NCBI RefSeq assembly: GCF_004005495.1
Contig: NZ_RZYA01000020.1
Location: 99,588 to 163,587 of the forward strand
Reading direction: 5' to 3'
Origin: Streptomyces antnestii
Lineage (GTDB): Bacteria > Actinomycetota > Actinomycetes > Streptomycetales > Streptomycetaceae
DNA length: 64,000 nucleotides
In this document: piece by piece, positions 19,654-28,436 of the stretch
How positions within the stretch are numbered: position 1 is the first letter of the stretch
How the letters are laid out: each line of letters begins with the position of its first letter
Program-made: the position numbers and the translations under genes
Notes under the pieces: generated by a model
The model's input: only the letters and a program-made list of their open reading frames with translations
What the model was told of the DNA's origin: nothing
Database searches by the model: none

Positions 19654-21231
19654 GTGGGCGGCGCGGCATCGCAGGCGGGCACGGGCACAGGCGCGGGCAC
19701 GGACCGGCGTCGGGGAGCGGTCGTCGCCGCGCTGATGCTCTCGATGGCACTGGCGGCCCTCGACTCCACCATCGTCTCCACCGCGGTCCCGCAGATCGTC
19801 GGCGACCTCGGCGGCTTCTCCGTGTTCTCCTGGCTCTTCTCGGGCTACCTCCTAGCCGTCACCGTCACGCTGCCGGTCTACGGCAAGCTGTCCGACACCT
19901 TCGGCCGCAAGCCCGTACTCATCGGCGGCAGCGCCCTCTTCCTGCTCGGCTCGGTCCTGTGCGCGGCGTCCTGGAACATGGGCGCGCTCATCGCCTTCCG
20001 CGTCGTCCAGGGACTCGGCGGCGGCGCCATACAAGGCACCGTCCAGACCCTCGCCGCCGACCTCTACCCCCTCAAGGAACGCCCCCGCATCCAGGCCAGG
20101 CTCTCGACGGTCTGGGCGACCTCGTCCGTCGCGGGCCCGGCGCTCGGCGGAATGCTCGCCTCCGGCGCGGGCTGGCGCTGGATCTTCCTCATCAACGTGC
20201 CCATCGGCGCACTCGCCCTGTGGCTCGTCGCCCGCCATCTCCACGAGCCCGTACGGGAGAAGGGGCCGCGTGCCCCGATCGACTGGGCCGGAGCGCTCGC
20301 GGTGTTCGCGTGCGGCGGGGTCCTGCTGACGGCACTGGTCCAGGGCGGCGTCGCCTGGGGCTGGCTCTCGCCGCCGTCAATCGCCTTGTTCAGTACGGGA
20401 GTTGCTCTGACGGCCGCCGTGGTCGCGATCGAGCGGCGCGCCGCCGAGCCGATCATCCCCGGCTGGGTCTGGCGGCGCCGCACCATCGCGGCCGTCAATC
20501 TCGCGCTCGGCGCCATGGGCCTCCTGATGGTCGCGCCGACCGTGTTCGTGCCCACGTACGCGCAGGCCGTCCTCGGGCTCGCGCCGATGGCGGCCGGGTT
20601 CGTGCTCTCCGTGATGACGCTGAGCTGGCCGGTCTCCGCGGCCCTCAGCCAGCACGTCTACCGCAGGATCGGCTTCCGCAACACGGCCGTCGTCGGCATC
20701 GCGGCGGCCCTCCTGATCCTGCTCGCCTTCCCGCTGCTGCCCTACCCGGGCGCCGCCTGGCAGCCCGCGCTGATCATGCTGGCGCTCGGCGCGGCACTCG
20801 GACTCTTCCAACTGCCCCTGATCGTCGGGGTCCAGTCGACCGTCGGCTGGGCCGAGCGCGGCACGACGACGGCGTCCGTCCTGTTCTGCCGGCAGATCGG
20901 CCAGACGATCGGCGCCGCGCTGTTCGGCGCCGTCGCCAACACCGTGCTCGCCGGACGGCTCGGCGGCGCCGGCTCCCTCGACGCGGTGGCCGGGGCCCTG
21001 GAGAACCCGGCCTCCGTGGCAGACCCCGACCGGCTCCGGCACGCCGTGGCGGCGGCCGTCGACGCGGTCTACGTGGGCGCCGCGTGCGGGGCCGCGCTCG
21101 CCCTGGTGATCCTGCTGTGCCTGGCGCCGCGGCGCTTCCCGGTGATCGACCAGGAGAACGAGCGGGCGGCCGGGGCCGAGCCCAGGACCGATCCCGAGCC
21201 CGAGCCCGAGCCCGAGAAAGCCTCACCCTGA
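19654..21231 (+). CDS. MFS drug-efflux transporter, DHA2 (14-TMS) type
   Basis: 525 residues with about fourteen hydrophobic segments. The first is AAALMLSMALAALDSTIVST-like with the DHA2 motif LDSTIVSTAVPQIVGDLGG; motif A-like YGKLSDTFGRKPVL lies between helices 2 and 3; motif C-like GPALGGMLASGAGWRWIFLI is in helix 5. The C-terminus ends in a short Pro-Glu repeat (PEPEPEPEK). The GTG at 19654 follows GGGGGAAGGA. Such proteins export drugs, dyes or antibiotics by proton antiport; the substrate is unknown. It stands alone, divergent from the ABC exporter operon. Confidence 0.93.
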   Translation: MGGAASQAGTGTGAGTDRRRGAVVAALMLSMALAALDSTIVSTAVPQIVGDLGGFSVFSWLFSGYLLAVTVTLPVYGKLSDTFGRKPVLIGGSALFLLGSVLCAASWNMGALIAFRVVQGLGGGAIQGTVQTLAADLYPLKERPRIQARLSTVWATSSVAGPALGGMLASGAGWRWIFLINVPIGALALWLVARHLHEPVREKGPRAPIDWAGALAVFACGGVLLTALVQGGVAWGWLSPPSIALFSTGVALTAAVVAIERRAAEPIIPGWVWRRRTIAAVNLALGAMGLLMVAPTVFVPTYAQAVLGLAPMAAGFVLSVMTLSWPVSAALSQHVYRRIGFRNTAVVGIAAALLILLAFPLLPYPGAAWQPALIMLALGAALGLFQLPLIVGVQSTVGWAERGTTTASVLFCRQIGQTIGAALFGAVANTVLAGRLGGAGSLDAVAGALENPASVADPDRLRHAVAAAVDAVYVGAACGAALALVILLCLAPRRFPVIDQENERAAGAEPRTDPEPEPEPEKASP

Positions 21232-21397
21232 CCACAAGGTTCACAGCAGCACCACTCACCCCTCTCACAACAAACCGACTGAACAGTTCGACAGAACCGT
21301 CGCGCAATCCCCCTACCTACGAGTAACGTTCCGGCTCCCCTCTCGCTCCCTGCGTCCGCAATCCCCGGCGGACCCAAGCCGCGCAAGGAGAACCGGG

Positions 21398-22036
21398 ATG
21401 CCCGACACCCCCCACCGCTCCTTCCCCGACCCCGACGCCCCCTGGCCCGCCCCCTCCCCAGCGGACCGGAACCCGTACGGAACCCAGCACCGGAACCCGT
21501 ACGGGACCCGGGACCAGAACGCGTACGGAACCCAGCACCAGTCCCCGTACGGAACCTGGCACGAACCCCCGCACCACCAGCCGCACCACCAGCCGCAGCC
21601 GCAGCCGCACCACCAGCCGCACCCCGCCCCCGACCCCGCGCCCCTCACCTACCCCTGGGCGCCCCCTCCCCCGCCGCCCGCGCCCGCGCGCCGCCTGCCG
21701 CGCCACCCTCTGCTCGGCCGCCACAGCGACCTGCGGCTCCTGCGCGTGGCGTACCGCCGGCAGCGGCGCGTCGCCACACTCACCGCGCTCGGCTACTTCA
21801 CGCTCTTCCTCCTCCTGTCGGCGTTCGCCCCCTCCCTCATGACGGGCACGCTCCCCGGCGGCCTCTCCACCGGCCTCCTCCTCGGCCTGTGCCAGCTCCC
21901 GGTCACCGGCCTCGCCCTCTGCCTGTACGAGTGCACGGCCCGCCGCCGCGTCGACCCGCTCGCCCACCGCCTGCGCCGGCAGGCCGAGTTGGACCACCGG
22001 CCGACGCCCGGCACGGCAGGAGGGGTGCTGCGATGA
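21398..22036 (+). CDS. DUF485-family membrane protein with Pro/His/Tyr-rich N-terminus
   Basis: 212 residues. The C-terminal half matches DUF485, small two-helix proteins encoded beside acetate/monocarboxylate symporters: LRLLRVAYRRQRRVATLTAL, helix GYFTLFLLLSAFAPSLM and helix STGLLLGLCQLPVTGLALCL. The N-terminal ~100 residues are disordered, with four imperfect NPYGT-type repeats (22-54) and then HHQPHHQPQP runs. The ATG at 21398 has AAGGAG upstream. The stop overlaps the symporter start (ATGA), so it is presumably a small subunit or assembly factor of the symporter. Confidence 0.82.
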   Translation: MPDTPHRSFPDPDAPWPAPSPADRNPYGTQHRNPYGTRDQNAYGTQHQSPYGTWHEPPHHQPHHQPQPQPHHQPHPAPDPAPLTYPWAPPPPPPAPARRLPRHPLLGRHSDLRLLRVAYRRQRRVATLTALGYFTLFLLLSAFAPSLMTGTLPGGLSTGLLLGLCQLPVTGLALCLYECTARRRVDPLAHRLRRQAELDHRPTPGTAGGVLR

Positions 22037-23655
22037 CCGTCTTCAGTGACTCGGCGCACGACATGTCCCTGGTCGCCTTCACCGCGGTCGCCACGATCAC
22101 GCTGCTCCTGTGCGTGATGACCGGCCCCGACCGTGACGACCTCGACGAGTTCTACACCGGCTTCGGCTCCCTCTCCCCGATGCGCAACGGGCTCGCCATC
22201 GCGGGCGACTACATCTCCGCCGCGACCGTCCTCGGCACCGGCGGCATCATCGCCCTCGCCGGTTACGACGGGATCGTCCTCGCTCTGAGCACGTCCCTGT
22301 CCCTGATGCTCCTGATGTTCCTGCTGGCCGAACCCCTGCGTAACGCGGGCCGGTTCACCATGGGCGACGCGCTCGCCCGCCGGATGCCGGGCCGCGCCGT
22401 ACGCGTCACCGCGTGCGCCACCACCCTCGCCGCGCTGCTGCCGCTCATGCTGGTCCAACTGGCGGGCGCGGGCGACCTGTTGGCGTTCGTCCTCGGCTTC
22501 ACCAGCGAGGGCTTCAAGACGGGGTGCGTCATCGCGCTCGGCGCCCTGATGATCAGCTACGCGGCGATCGGCGGCATGAAGGGCACCGCCCTCATCCAGA
22601 TCCTGAAAACCGTGACGCTGCTCGGCTCCGGCCTGGCCGTCGCCCTCCTCATCCTGCACCGCTTCGACTGGAACCCCGGCGCGCTCGCCTCACAGGCCGC
22701 GCGGGCCAGCGGCGCCGGCCCGGCGTTCCTGCACTCGGGTCTCCAGTTCGCCGGCAGCGCCAACCCCCGTCTGGACATGATCAGTTCGGAACTGACGGTC
22801 GTCCTCGGCGGCGCGTGCCTGCCGCACGTCACCATGCGCATGTACACGGCCCGCAGCGCGCGTGAGGTGCGCCGCTCGATGTCCTGGGCGGTGTCGGCGG
22901 TCGGGTTCTTCGTCCTGGTCATGGCGGTCGTCGGGTTCGGCGCGACGGCGTTCCTGGGCCGGGCCGCCGTCGCGGCGGCCGACCCGCAGGGCAACACCGC
23001 GTATCTGCTGGGCACGCGGGCCGCGTTCGGCGCGGACGTCTCGACGGCCGAGACGCTCCTGTTCACCACGGTCACCACGGCGCTCTTCCTCACGCTGCTC
23101 GCGTCGGTCGCCGGAATGATCCTGGCCTGCGCCAATTCCCTGGCCCACGACGTCTTCGCGCACCGCGCAGCGCCGCTCACGGGCCGCCGCGAGATGACAC
23201 TCGCCCGGGTCTCGGCGCTCTGCGTCGGCGTACCCGCGATCCTCCTGGCCACGCTCGTCCAGCACCGCAACCTCCAGCCGCTGGTCACGCTGTCGTTCTG
23301 CCTGGGCGCCTCGGCACTCGCACCGGCCCTCGTCTACAGCCTGTTCTGGCGCCGCTACACGCGCACGGGCCTGCTCTGGACGCTGCTCGGCGGCACGGTG
23401 TCCTGCCTGGTCCTGATGACGGGTACGAACCTGGTGTCGGGGTCCCCGACGTCGGCGTTCCCGGACCAGGACTTCAACTGGTTCCCGTTCACCACGACGG
23501 GCATCGCCTCGATCCCGCTCGGCTTCCTCCTCGGCTGGCTCGGCACGCTCGCCTCGGGCCGCCGCACGGCGGACACCCAGCGCCGCCAGTACGAGGCGGT
23601 GGAGTCCTGGATCCTGGCGGGCGCGACGCGGCGCGCACCGCGGACGGAGGGCTGA
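22033..23655 (+). CDS. Sodium:solute symporter (ActP-like)
   Basis: 540 residues with about thirteen hydrophobic segments, SSS family. Visible family features: FYTGFGSLSPMRNGLAIAGDYISAAT (TM2 sodium-site region) and GGMKGTALIQILK in the core. Coupling to an upstream DUF485 gene matches the acetate/pyruvate (ActP/MctC) branch, so a small monocarboxylate is the likely substrate; this is inference from context. The ATG at 22033 overlaps the preceding stop as ATGA. It converges on the coiled-coil gene with a 30-base gap. Confidence 0.9.
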   Translation: MTVFSDSAHDMSLVAFTAVATITLLLCVMTGPDRDDLDEFYTGFGSLSPMRNGLAIAGDYISAATVLGTGGIIALAGYDGIVLALSTSLSLMLLMFLLAEPLRNAGRFTMGDALARRMPGRAVRVTACATTLAALLPLMLVQLAGAGDLLAFVLGFTSEGFKTGCVIALGALMISYAAIGGMKGTALIQILKTVTLLGSGLAVALLILHRFDWNPGALASQAARASGAGPAFLHSGLQFAGSANPRLDMISSELTVVLGGACLPHVTMRMYTARSAREVRRSMSWAVSAVGFFVLVMAVVGFGATAFLGRAAVAAADPQGNTAYLLGTRAAFGADVSTAETLLFTTVTTALFLTLLASVAGMILACANSLAHDVFAHRAAPLTGRREMTLARVSALCVGVPAILLATLVQHRNLQPLVTLSFCLGASALAPALVYSLFWRRYTRTGLLWTLLGGTVSCLVLMTGTNLVSGSPTSAFPDQDFNWFPFTTTGIASIPLGFLLGWLGTLASGRRTADTQRRQYEAVESWILAGATRRAPRTEG

Positions 23656-23685
23656 AGGCCTGTCACCCGATACACAGGCGCACGC

Positions 23686-24609
23686 CTACGCCTCCTCTGC
23701 CTCCCCCGTCCCTTCCCTCTCCTCCGTAGGGGTGCGGCCCGTCAGGGATGCCAGGCTGGCGCGGACGTGCTCCATGTGGGCGCGGACCTCGTCCCACTTC
23801 TCGCCGTGCTCGCGCAGCACCCGCTCCGTCTCGCGGCCCACGCGCTCCTCGTGCCGGGCCGCCTCCGCGAGGATCTCCGCGGCGCGCGCCTCCGCGTCCT
23901 CCTGACCGTGCCGGGCCGCCTCCTCCGCGTCGGCGAACCCGCGCCGGGCCTCGGCGAGGCGCGCCTCGGCCCGCTCGATGCGTTCCGTCTCACGCGCGTC
24001 GGCCGCGGCGTCGCGCCCGGCGATCTCGCGCTCGGCCTCGTCGCGCCGCCCGGCGTGGTCCTTCTCCTGGTCGGCGAGGGTCGCCGCGGTCCGCTCGCCC
24101 ATCTCGTCGAGCGCGGCGAGCGCCTCCGCGCGCCGCTCCTTCGCCTCGTCGCGGGCGGCGCCGCGGATCCCGTCGGCCGTGGCCCGGTCCGCGCCGAGGC
24201 GCTCGTCGGCGGCCTGTTCCGCGGCGGCCCGTACGGCGTCGGCGTCGGCGCGGGCCGCCTCACGCGTCGCCCGCGCGTCGGCGTCCGCGTCGCCGGCGAT
24301 CCGCCGGACGTCCTCGGCGCCGGTCGCCCGTATCTCCTCCACCTGCTCCTGCGCGAGGGCGAGGATCTCGCGGGCGCGGTCGGTGAGGGACTCGTAGGTC
24401 TGGGGGGCCAGCTGCGCCACGGCGAGCCGCAGCCGTTCCGCCTCGGCCTCCAGCTCCTCGACGTGGGCGGTCAGCCGGGCGGCGCGCTCACGGGCGTCGT
24501 CGCGGTCCCGGAACAGCTCCGCGGCCAGGGCGTCCACCTGCTCGGGACGGTAGCCGCGGCCCCGTCCCGTGACGAAGCCATGGGGCGACACCGACGCACC
24601 GCTGCTCAT
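23686..24609 (-). CDS. DivIVA/FilP-like coiled-coil cytoskeletal protein
   Basis: 307 residues. The short N-terminal segment FVTGRGRGYRPEQVDALAAE matches the DivIVA/Scy/FilP-type pole-targeting motif. Nearly the whole rest (40-290) is a continuous Ala/Glu/Arg heptad coiled coil, often annotated as 'cellulose-binding protein' in Streptomyces. The likely role is as an intermediate-filament-like or polar scaffold. The ATG at 24609 begins MSSGASVSP. It lies downstream of, and on the same strand as, the deaminase/SUKH genes, but a 17-base-pair hairpin at 24776-24814 separates them. It converges on the symporter gene. Confidence 0.83.
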   Translation of the reverse strand: MSSGASVSPHGFVTGRGRGYRPEQVDALAAELFRDRDDARERAARLTAHVEELEAEAERLRLAVAQLAPQTYESLTDRAREILALAQEQVEEIRATGAEDVRRIAGDADADARATREAARADADAVRAAAEQAADERLGADRATADGIRGAARDEAKERRAEALAALDEMGERTAATLADQEKDHAGRRDEAEREIAGRDAAADARETERIERAEARLAEARRGFADAEEAARHGQEDAEARAAEILAEAARHEERVGRETERVLREHGEKWDEVRAHMEHVRASLASLTGRTPTEEREGTGEAEEA

Positions 24610-24775
24610 CCTTGATTCCCCTCTGCGACTCTCCGGCCCGGCACACGATCGAACGGGAAGTGCCCATAACGCGACACTCCGCCCAACCCTCCCGACAAGG
24701 ATGCGTCAAATACGACCGAAAGCCGGAATCGAGAACCCGGACGCGAGCGACGTCACACACACCCACCGGAGAAAC

Positions 24776-24814
24776 GGGTGAGGCGCGCGACCTGTCCGGT
24801 CGCGCGCCTCACCC
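24776..24814 (-). terminator. Strong hairpin terminator after the deaminase-SUKH gene
   Basis: Perfect 17-base inverted repeat: left arm 24776-24792 (GGGTGAGGCGCGCGACC), 5-base loop, right arm 24798-24814. It lies 22 bases beyond the stop at 24836. There is no U-tract. It should insulate the toxin/immunity-like operon from the coiled-coil gene. Confidence 0.75.
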
Positions 24815-24835
24815 TCACACCTCCGTGACCGCCGC

Positions 24836-27421
24836 CTACAGCAGTCCGTCCCACATCTGCTCGAGGAGCACCGACCACCAGCCCTCCGGCGACGCGAGCG
24901 CCGCCGGGTCGACGGCGGCCAGCTGCGCCTGGAAGTCGACGGTCCAGCGGCCCGCCTGCTCCTGGTTGAGCCCGAACCGCAGCGGCCACATCCGGCCGAG
25001 CACCGCCAGGCTGCGCGCGAACTCGGGCAGCCCGGTGTTCACGAACTGCGGCGGCACGGGAGCGCCACCGGGGCCCGCCTCCACCGGTACGGCCACGATG
25101 TTCGCCGTGCCGTACTGGACACAGACGGCCCGCCCGAAGTCGCTGCCCATCACGAGGTACGACCCCGCGTCCGACGCGGGCTGCACCCCCCGCTCCTGCG
25201 CCAGCTCGGCGAGCGTCGGCACCGGGCGGCCCGGCTGGGCCTGCGCCCAGAAGAACGGCCCGAAGTCGGCGGGCAGCCCCGCCACGACGAGGGTGTGCGC
25301 CACGATGTCCGGCACGCCCTGACGCGAGACGGCGCGCTGGTCGAAGCGGAACACGCCGGGACCGAACGCCGCGGCCAGCTCATGCCCGATCGCCTCCGGC
25401 GGAACCGGCGGCATGGGCTGCGCGGGCGGCAGCGGCGCCCGCACCGGCGCGAGCCGCGCGGGACCGTCGGCCACCTGGTGCAACTCGCCCTGGTGCGCGA
25501 TCAGTTGCTGCATGCCCTGCTGACGCGACGCGTGGTCGCGGCCGTACGGGGCGATGGACGTGATCCGGGCCTGCGGCCACTGCTCACGGATCATGCGGGC
25601 GCAGTACGCGCCCGGCAGCTCGCACGACTCCAGCTCCGTGTGCAGCTCCAGAACCTGGTCCGGCGGGATGTTCATGCCGCGCAGCTCGTGGAAGATCTGC
25701 CACTCCGGGTGCGGCGTACCGGGCGCCGAGCGGCGGATGAGCTGCTGCTCGGACCCGTCGGGCGCGCGGTACCGCAGCACGGCCTGGTAGCCGGGCCCGA
25801 CGGTCGGCTGACCGCTGGGCTGCGGATACCCGTACGCGGCGGGGGGCGGCCCGCCCGGAACCTGCTGCCCGGGCATGGGCGGAGGCATCGGCATCCCGCC
25901 CGGCACCTGCGGCGGCGGAGGCGGAGGCATACCGGGACCACCGGGACCACCCTGCCCCGGCCCGGCCAGCATGGTCGCGGCGTGATGCACACCACCGGGC
26001 GGCGTACCGGGAGCGCCCGGCGCGGACGGCGGAGGAGGAGGCATACCGGGACCACCGGGACCGACCTGCCCGGGCCCGGCCAGCATCGTCGCGGCATGGT
26101 GCACACCGCCGGGCGGCGTACTGCCCGGGGCAGCGGGAGGCAGCGGCGCACCCGGGACACCGGGCGGACCGGGAGGCTGCGGCGCCCCCGGAGTGCCGGG
26201 CGCGCCGGGCGGCTTGGGCGCGCCGGGGCCACCCATGCTGCCGGGCGCGAGCATCGTCGCGGCATGGTGCACGCCACCGGGCGGCGTACTCCCCGGGGCG
26301 GGCGGAGCCTCGGGCCCGTCGGGGCCGAGCTGCGAGACGAGCTGAGTCGGTACGTAACCGGCGGCCGGGGTGCCGGGCGCACCGGGCCCCGAAGGCCGCG
26401 CACCCGGAGTGCCGGGCGCACCGGGCGGCGGCGGAGTCGTCGCGCCACCACCGCGCGCACCGCGGGGCGGACCCTGCGCCTTGCTGGTCGCGGCATCGGC
26501 GATGTCCCCGGCCCCAGGAGCGAGCGGCCGCCCGGAGGCATCCTGCGGATACCCGTACGAGGAAGGCACCCCCGGCGCAGCAGTCTGCGAAGGCGAACTC
26601 CCGGGCGCGGGCGGCACGTTGACCCCAGGAGCCGGAGTAGCACCAGGCGCCGGCGAGCCGAGCGCGGGGGCCACCGCGGTACGCGGAAGCTGACTGCCAC
26701 CCGACATCAGCGCGGTCTTGGCGTCCGGCGGCGTGACGGGCGCGGGCGCGCCGGCGCCGTCCGCGAGCGGAGGCGCGAACACGGTCGCCGGGGGAGCGAC
26801 CGAACGGTCCTCCTCCTCACCTGCGTTCGTGTCCGTACCGGCCCACGGAGTGGCCCCGGCCGGGGCCGGAGGCGAGGCGGGCCAAGGCGTCGCTCCACTA
26901 CCACCGTCAGCGACAGAAGCCTGCGGCACCGACGGCGAAACCTGAGCGGACGAGACCTGAGCGGACGAGACCTGAGCAGACGAAACCTGATCGGACGAAG
27001 CGTCAGCGGACGAAGCCTGAGCGCCGCCCTCCCCCCGCCGATCCGGAATCCCCAACTTGTCCGCCGCCTCCTGGAGCCACTCCGGGGGGCTCAACAGGAA
27101 GGACGTCTGATTCAGATCCACCCGCTCGGGCGGCGAGTCCACCGGCTCCGGCGAAGCGTCCGGAAGCCCGTACTCCTCCTCGTACCGCCGGATCACCTCA
27201 CCCACCGGCAGTCCGGGCCACAGCGTGGCGTCACCGCTGTCGCGCGCGATGACGAGCCGCTGGCGCCCGCCGTCGGACACCGGACCGCCCTCGCGGTCCT
27301 CGGCCCACACCACGAACCCCAGCTCGAACTCCCGCACCCGCACCTCACGGTGCTGGTAGCCGGGCACATCCCCGTTGATCCACTCTTCGGCGCGCTCCTG
27401 CGCCTGCGCGAACGTCACCAT
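24836..27421 (-). CDS. Multidomain protein: Imm35/YrhB-like, proline-rich linker, XOO_2897-like deaminase, SUKH-4
   Basis: 861 residues. Residues 1-90 (FAQAQERAEEWIN, ELGFVVWAEDREGG, QRLVIARDSGDATLW) match the YrhB/Imm35 domain. A disordered linker (about 95-540) has SSAQV repeats and three copies of PPGGVHHAATMLA in collagen-like Gly-Pro sequence. Residues 544-640 look like an XOO_2897-type nucleic acid/nucleotide deaminase: HPE at 571-573 supplies the zinc His and catalytic Glu, and Cys600/Cys607 lie in SCELPGAYC. Residues about 675-861 (FGPGVFRFDQRAVSRQGV, GSYLVMGSDFG, WTVDFQAQL) fit SUKH-4. Toxin-type and immunity-type domains thus share one chain. No secretion signal is seen. The ATG lies 8 bases after the WHH-SUKH stop, so the two are one operon. 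Activity is untested; domain calls are by pattern. Confidence 0.72.
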   Translation of the reverse strand: MVTFAQAQERAEEWINGDVPGYQHREVRVREFELGFVVWAEDREGGPVSDGGRQRLVIARDSGDATLWPGLPVGEVIRRYEEEYGLPDASPEPVDSPPERVDLNQTSFLLSPPEWLQEAADKLGIPDRRGEGGAQASSADASSDQVSSAQVSSAQVSSAQVSPSVPQASVADGGSGATPWPASPPAPAGATPWAGTDTNAGEEEDRSVAPPATVFAPPLADGAGAPAPVTPPDAKTALMSGGSQLPRTAVAPALGSPAPGATPAPGVNVPPAPGSSPSQTAAPGVPSSYGYPQDASGRPLAPGAGDIADAATSKAQGPPRGARGGGATTPPPPGAPGTPGARPSGPGAPGTPAAGYVPTQLVSQLGPDGPEAPPAPGSTPPGGVHHAATMLAPGSMGGPGAPKPPGAPGTPGAPQPPGPPGVPGAPLPPAAPGSTPPGGVHHAATMLAGPGQVGPGGPGMPPPPPSAPGAPGTPPGGVHHAATMLAGPGQGGPGGPGMPPPPPPQVPGGMPMPPPMPGQQVPGGPPPAAYGYPQPSGQPTVGPGYQAVLRYRAPDGSEQQLIRRSAPGTPHPEWQIFHELRGMNIPPDQVLELHTELESCELPGAYCARMIREQWPQARITSIAPYGRDHASRQQGMQQLIAHQGELHQVADGPARLAPVRAPLPPAQPMPPVPPEAIGHELAAAFGPGVFRFDQRAVSRQGVPDIVAHTLVVAGLPADFGPFFWAQAQPGRPVPTLAELAQERGVQPASDAGSYLVMGSDFGRAVCVQYGTANIVAVPVEAGPGGAPVPPQFVNTGLPEFARSLAVLGRMWPLRFGLNQEQAGRWTVDFQAQLAAVDPAALASPEGWWSVLLEQMWDGLL
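25967..26290 (-). repeat. Three copies of a PPGGVHHAATMLA-coding repeat in the linker
   Basis: The motif PPGGVHHAATML(A) is encoded three times, near 25968-26007, 26080-26119 and 26245-26284. The copies are separated by Gly/Pro-rich spacers of unequal length and recur almost unchanged in both protein and DNA. They may be recognition or docking sites in a flexible linker. Confidence 0.75.
26941..27023 (-). repeat. 15-bp tandem repeat encoding SSAQV
   Basis: Five to six imperfect copies of CTGAGCGGACGAGAC (15 bases, in frame) encode repeated SSAQV-like pentapeptides in the disordered linker of the deaminase protein. Copy number is likely to vary between strains by slippage. Confidence 0.75.
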
Positions 27422-27428
27422 CGGACAC

Positions 27429-28436
27429 TCACCCCTCGTCCGGAACAGTCGAAGCGGCAGCGTCGACAGCCTTGGCGAACCCGCCGTCGACCATCAGATT
27501 CGCCACCGTCTCCAGCTCGGGCGGATTGCCCGCGAGCCGGGCCAGGAAGGCATCGAAGTCATCACCGCACGGCAGCAGCAGCCGCTCCACCCGCTCGGCG
27601 ACGGACCAGCCGGCCGTTTCCCCGCTGTCCCGCGCGTCGTCGTACGCGCAGAACCACACCGAACCGGCCCGCTCACCCTTGACCTTCACGGCGAGGATCC
27701 CGCCCTGCACGAAGGCGACACCCAGGTAGTCCTTGGTCAGGTGATCACGCAGGCACTTGTTGACGTACACCAGGTCGTTCACCGCGGCCTCGTCCCGCAC
27801 CGTGAAGAACGGCTGGTCCACGAGAAGCCCCAGCTCGGCATCGAGCGCGGCCCCCACCGGAGCACACCCGCCCGCCGCCTTCAGGAACGCCCGGTACGCG
27901 CCCGGCAGCCGGTACCCGAGATCCTCCTCGGCACCCATCACCTGCTGCTCGCTCACGGCCACCGACGACTTCGGAAGCCCGAAGTGCGCGGGCCGCGTCT
28001 CCTGCAGCGGACGCGTCCCCCGCTTGCGGTGGTCCACCGCGGCCGTCGCGAGACCACCGTGATGCCGCAGCAGCGCCTTCACCTCGACCGGCACCAGCTC
28101 CATACGCCGACTGCCCGGCACGTGATGCCAGGTCCAGCCGTGCGGCGTCGCCACCGGCACGATCGTGTCCCACAACTCATGCCCGGCGGCGGCCATCGCC
28201 GCGTTCGCCGACACATAGTCCGTCAACCGCAGCTCGTCGACCCCGAACCCCTCCGGAGGATCGGCGATCTCCGTCGCGGCACGCGCGTACGCCGAGAAGT
28301 CCGGAAAGCCGTTCCCGTCGATCCGTACGCCCCTGGGATGGCGCGCTGCACGGACCGGGTCCGGGAAGTGCACGACCTGCCCGGCGTAGGCCGCGTTCGG
28401 CGGCGCGGCTTGCTGCCCGAGCCGACCTGTCGTCAT
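27429..28436 (-). CDS. WHH-family nuclease domain fused to SUKH-1 (SMI1/KNR4) domain
   Basis: 335 residues. The N-terminal half has the WHH signature of the HNH/Endonuclease VII superfamily toxins: GWTWHHVPGSRRMELVP (W103-H104-H105), then LLRHHGGLA (His125/126), preceded by the domain-start pattern FPDFSAYARA. Residues about 157-305 are SUKH-1: VSEQQVMGAEEDLGYRLPGA followed by YRAFLKAAGG, YLGVAFVQGGILAV and WFCAYDDARDSG. A nuclease toxin domain and its typical immunity fold thus share one polypeptide, with no secretion signal. I chose the ATG at 28436 because AGGGGG lies upstream at usable spacing. It is first in an operon with the deaminase-SUKH-4 gene. Whether the nuclease is active or held inactive by the SUKH domain is unknown. 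Confidence 0.77.
   Translation of the reverse strand: MTTGRLGQQAAPPNAAYAGQVVHFPDPVRAARHPRGVRIDGNGFPDFSAYARAATEIADPPEGFGVDELRLTDYVSANAAMAAAGHELWDTIVPVATPHGWTWHHVPGSRRMELVPVEVKALLRHHGGLATAAVDHRKRGTRPLQETRPAHFGLPKSSVAVSEQQVMGAEEDLGYRLPGAYRAFLKAAGGCAPVGAALDAELGLLVDQPFFTVRDEAAVNDLVYVNKCLRDHLTKDYLGVAFVQGGILAVKVKGERAGSVWFCAYDDARDSGETAGWSVAERVERLLLPCGDDFDAFLARLAGNPPELETVANLMVDGGFAKAVDAAASTVPDEG

Noticed and set aside
25295..27682. 795-codon plus-strand frame opposite the deaminase protein
   Set aside because: Arg/His/Gly-rich antisense of a repetitive Pro/Gly linker.
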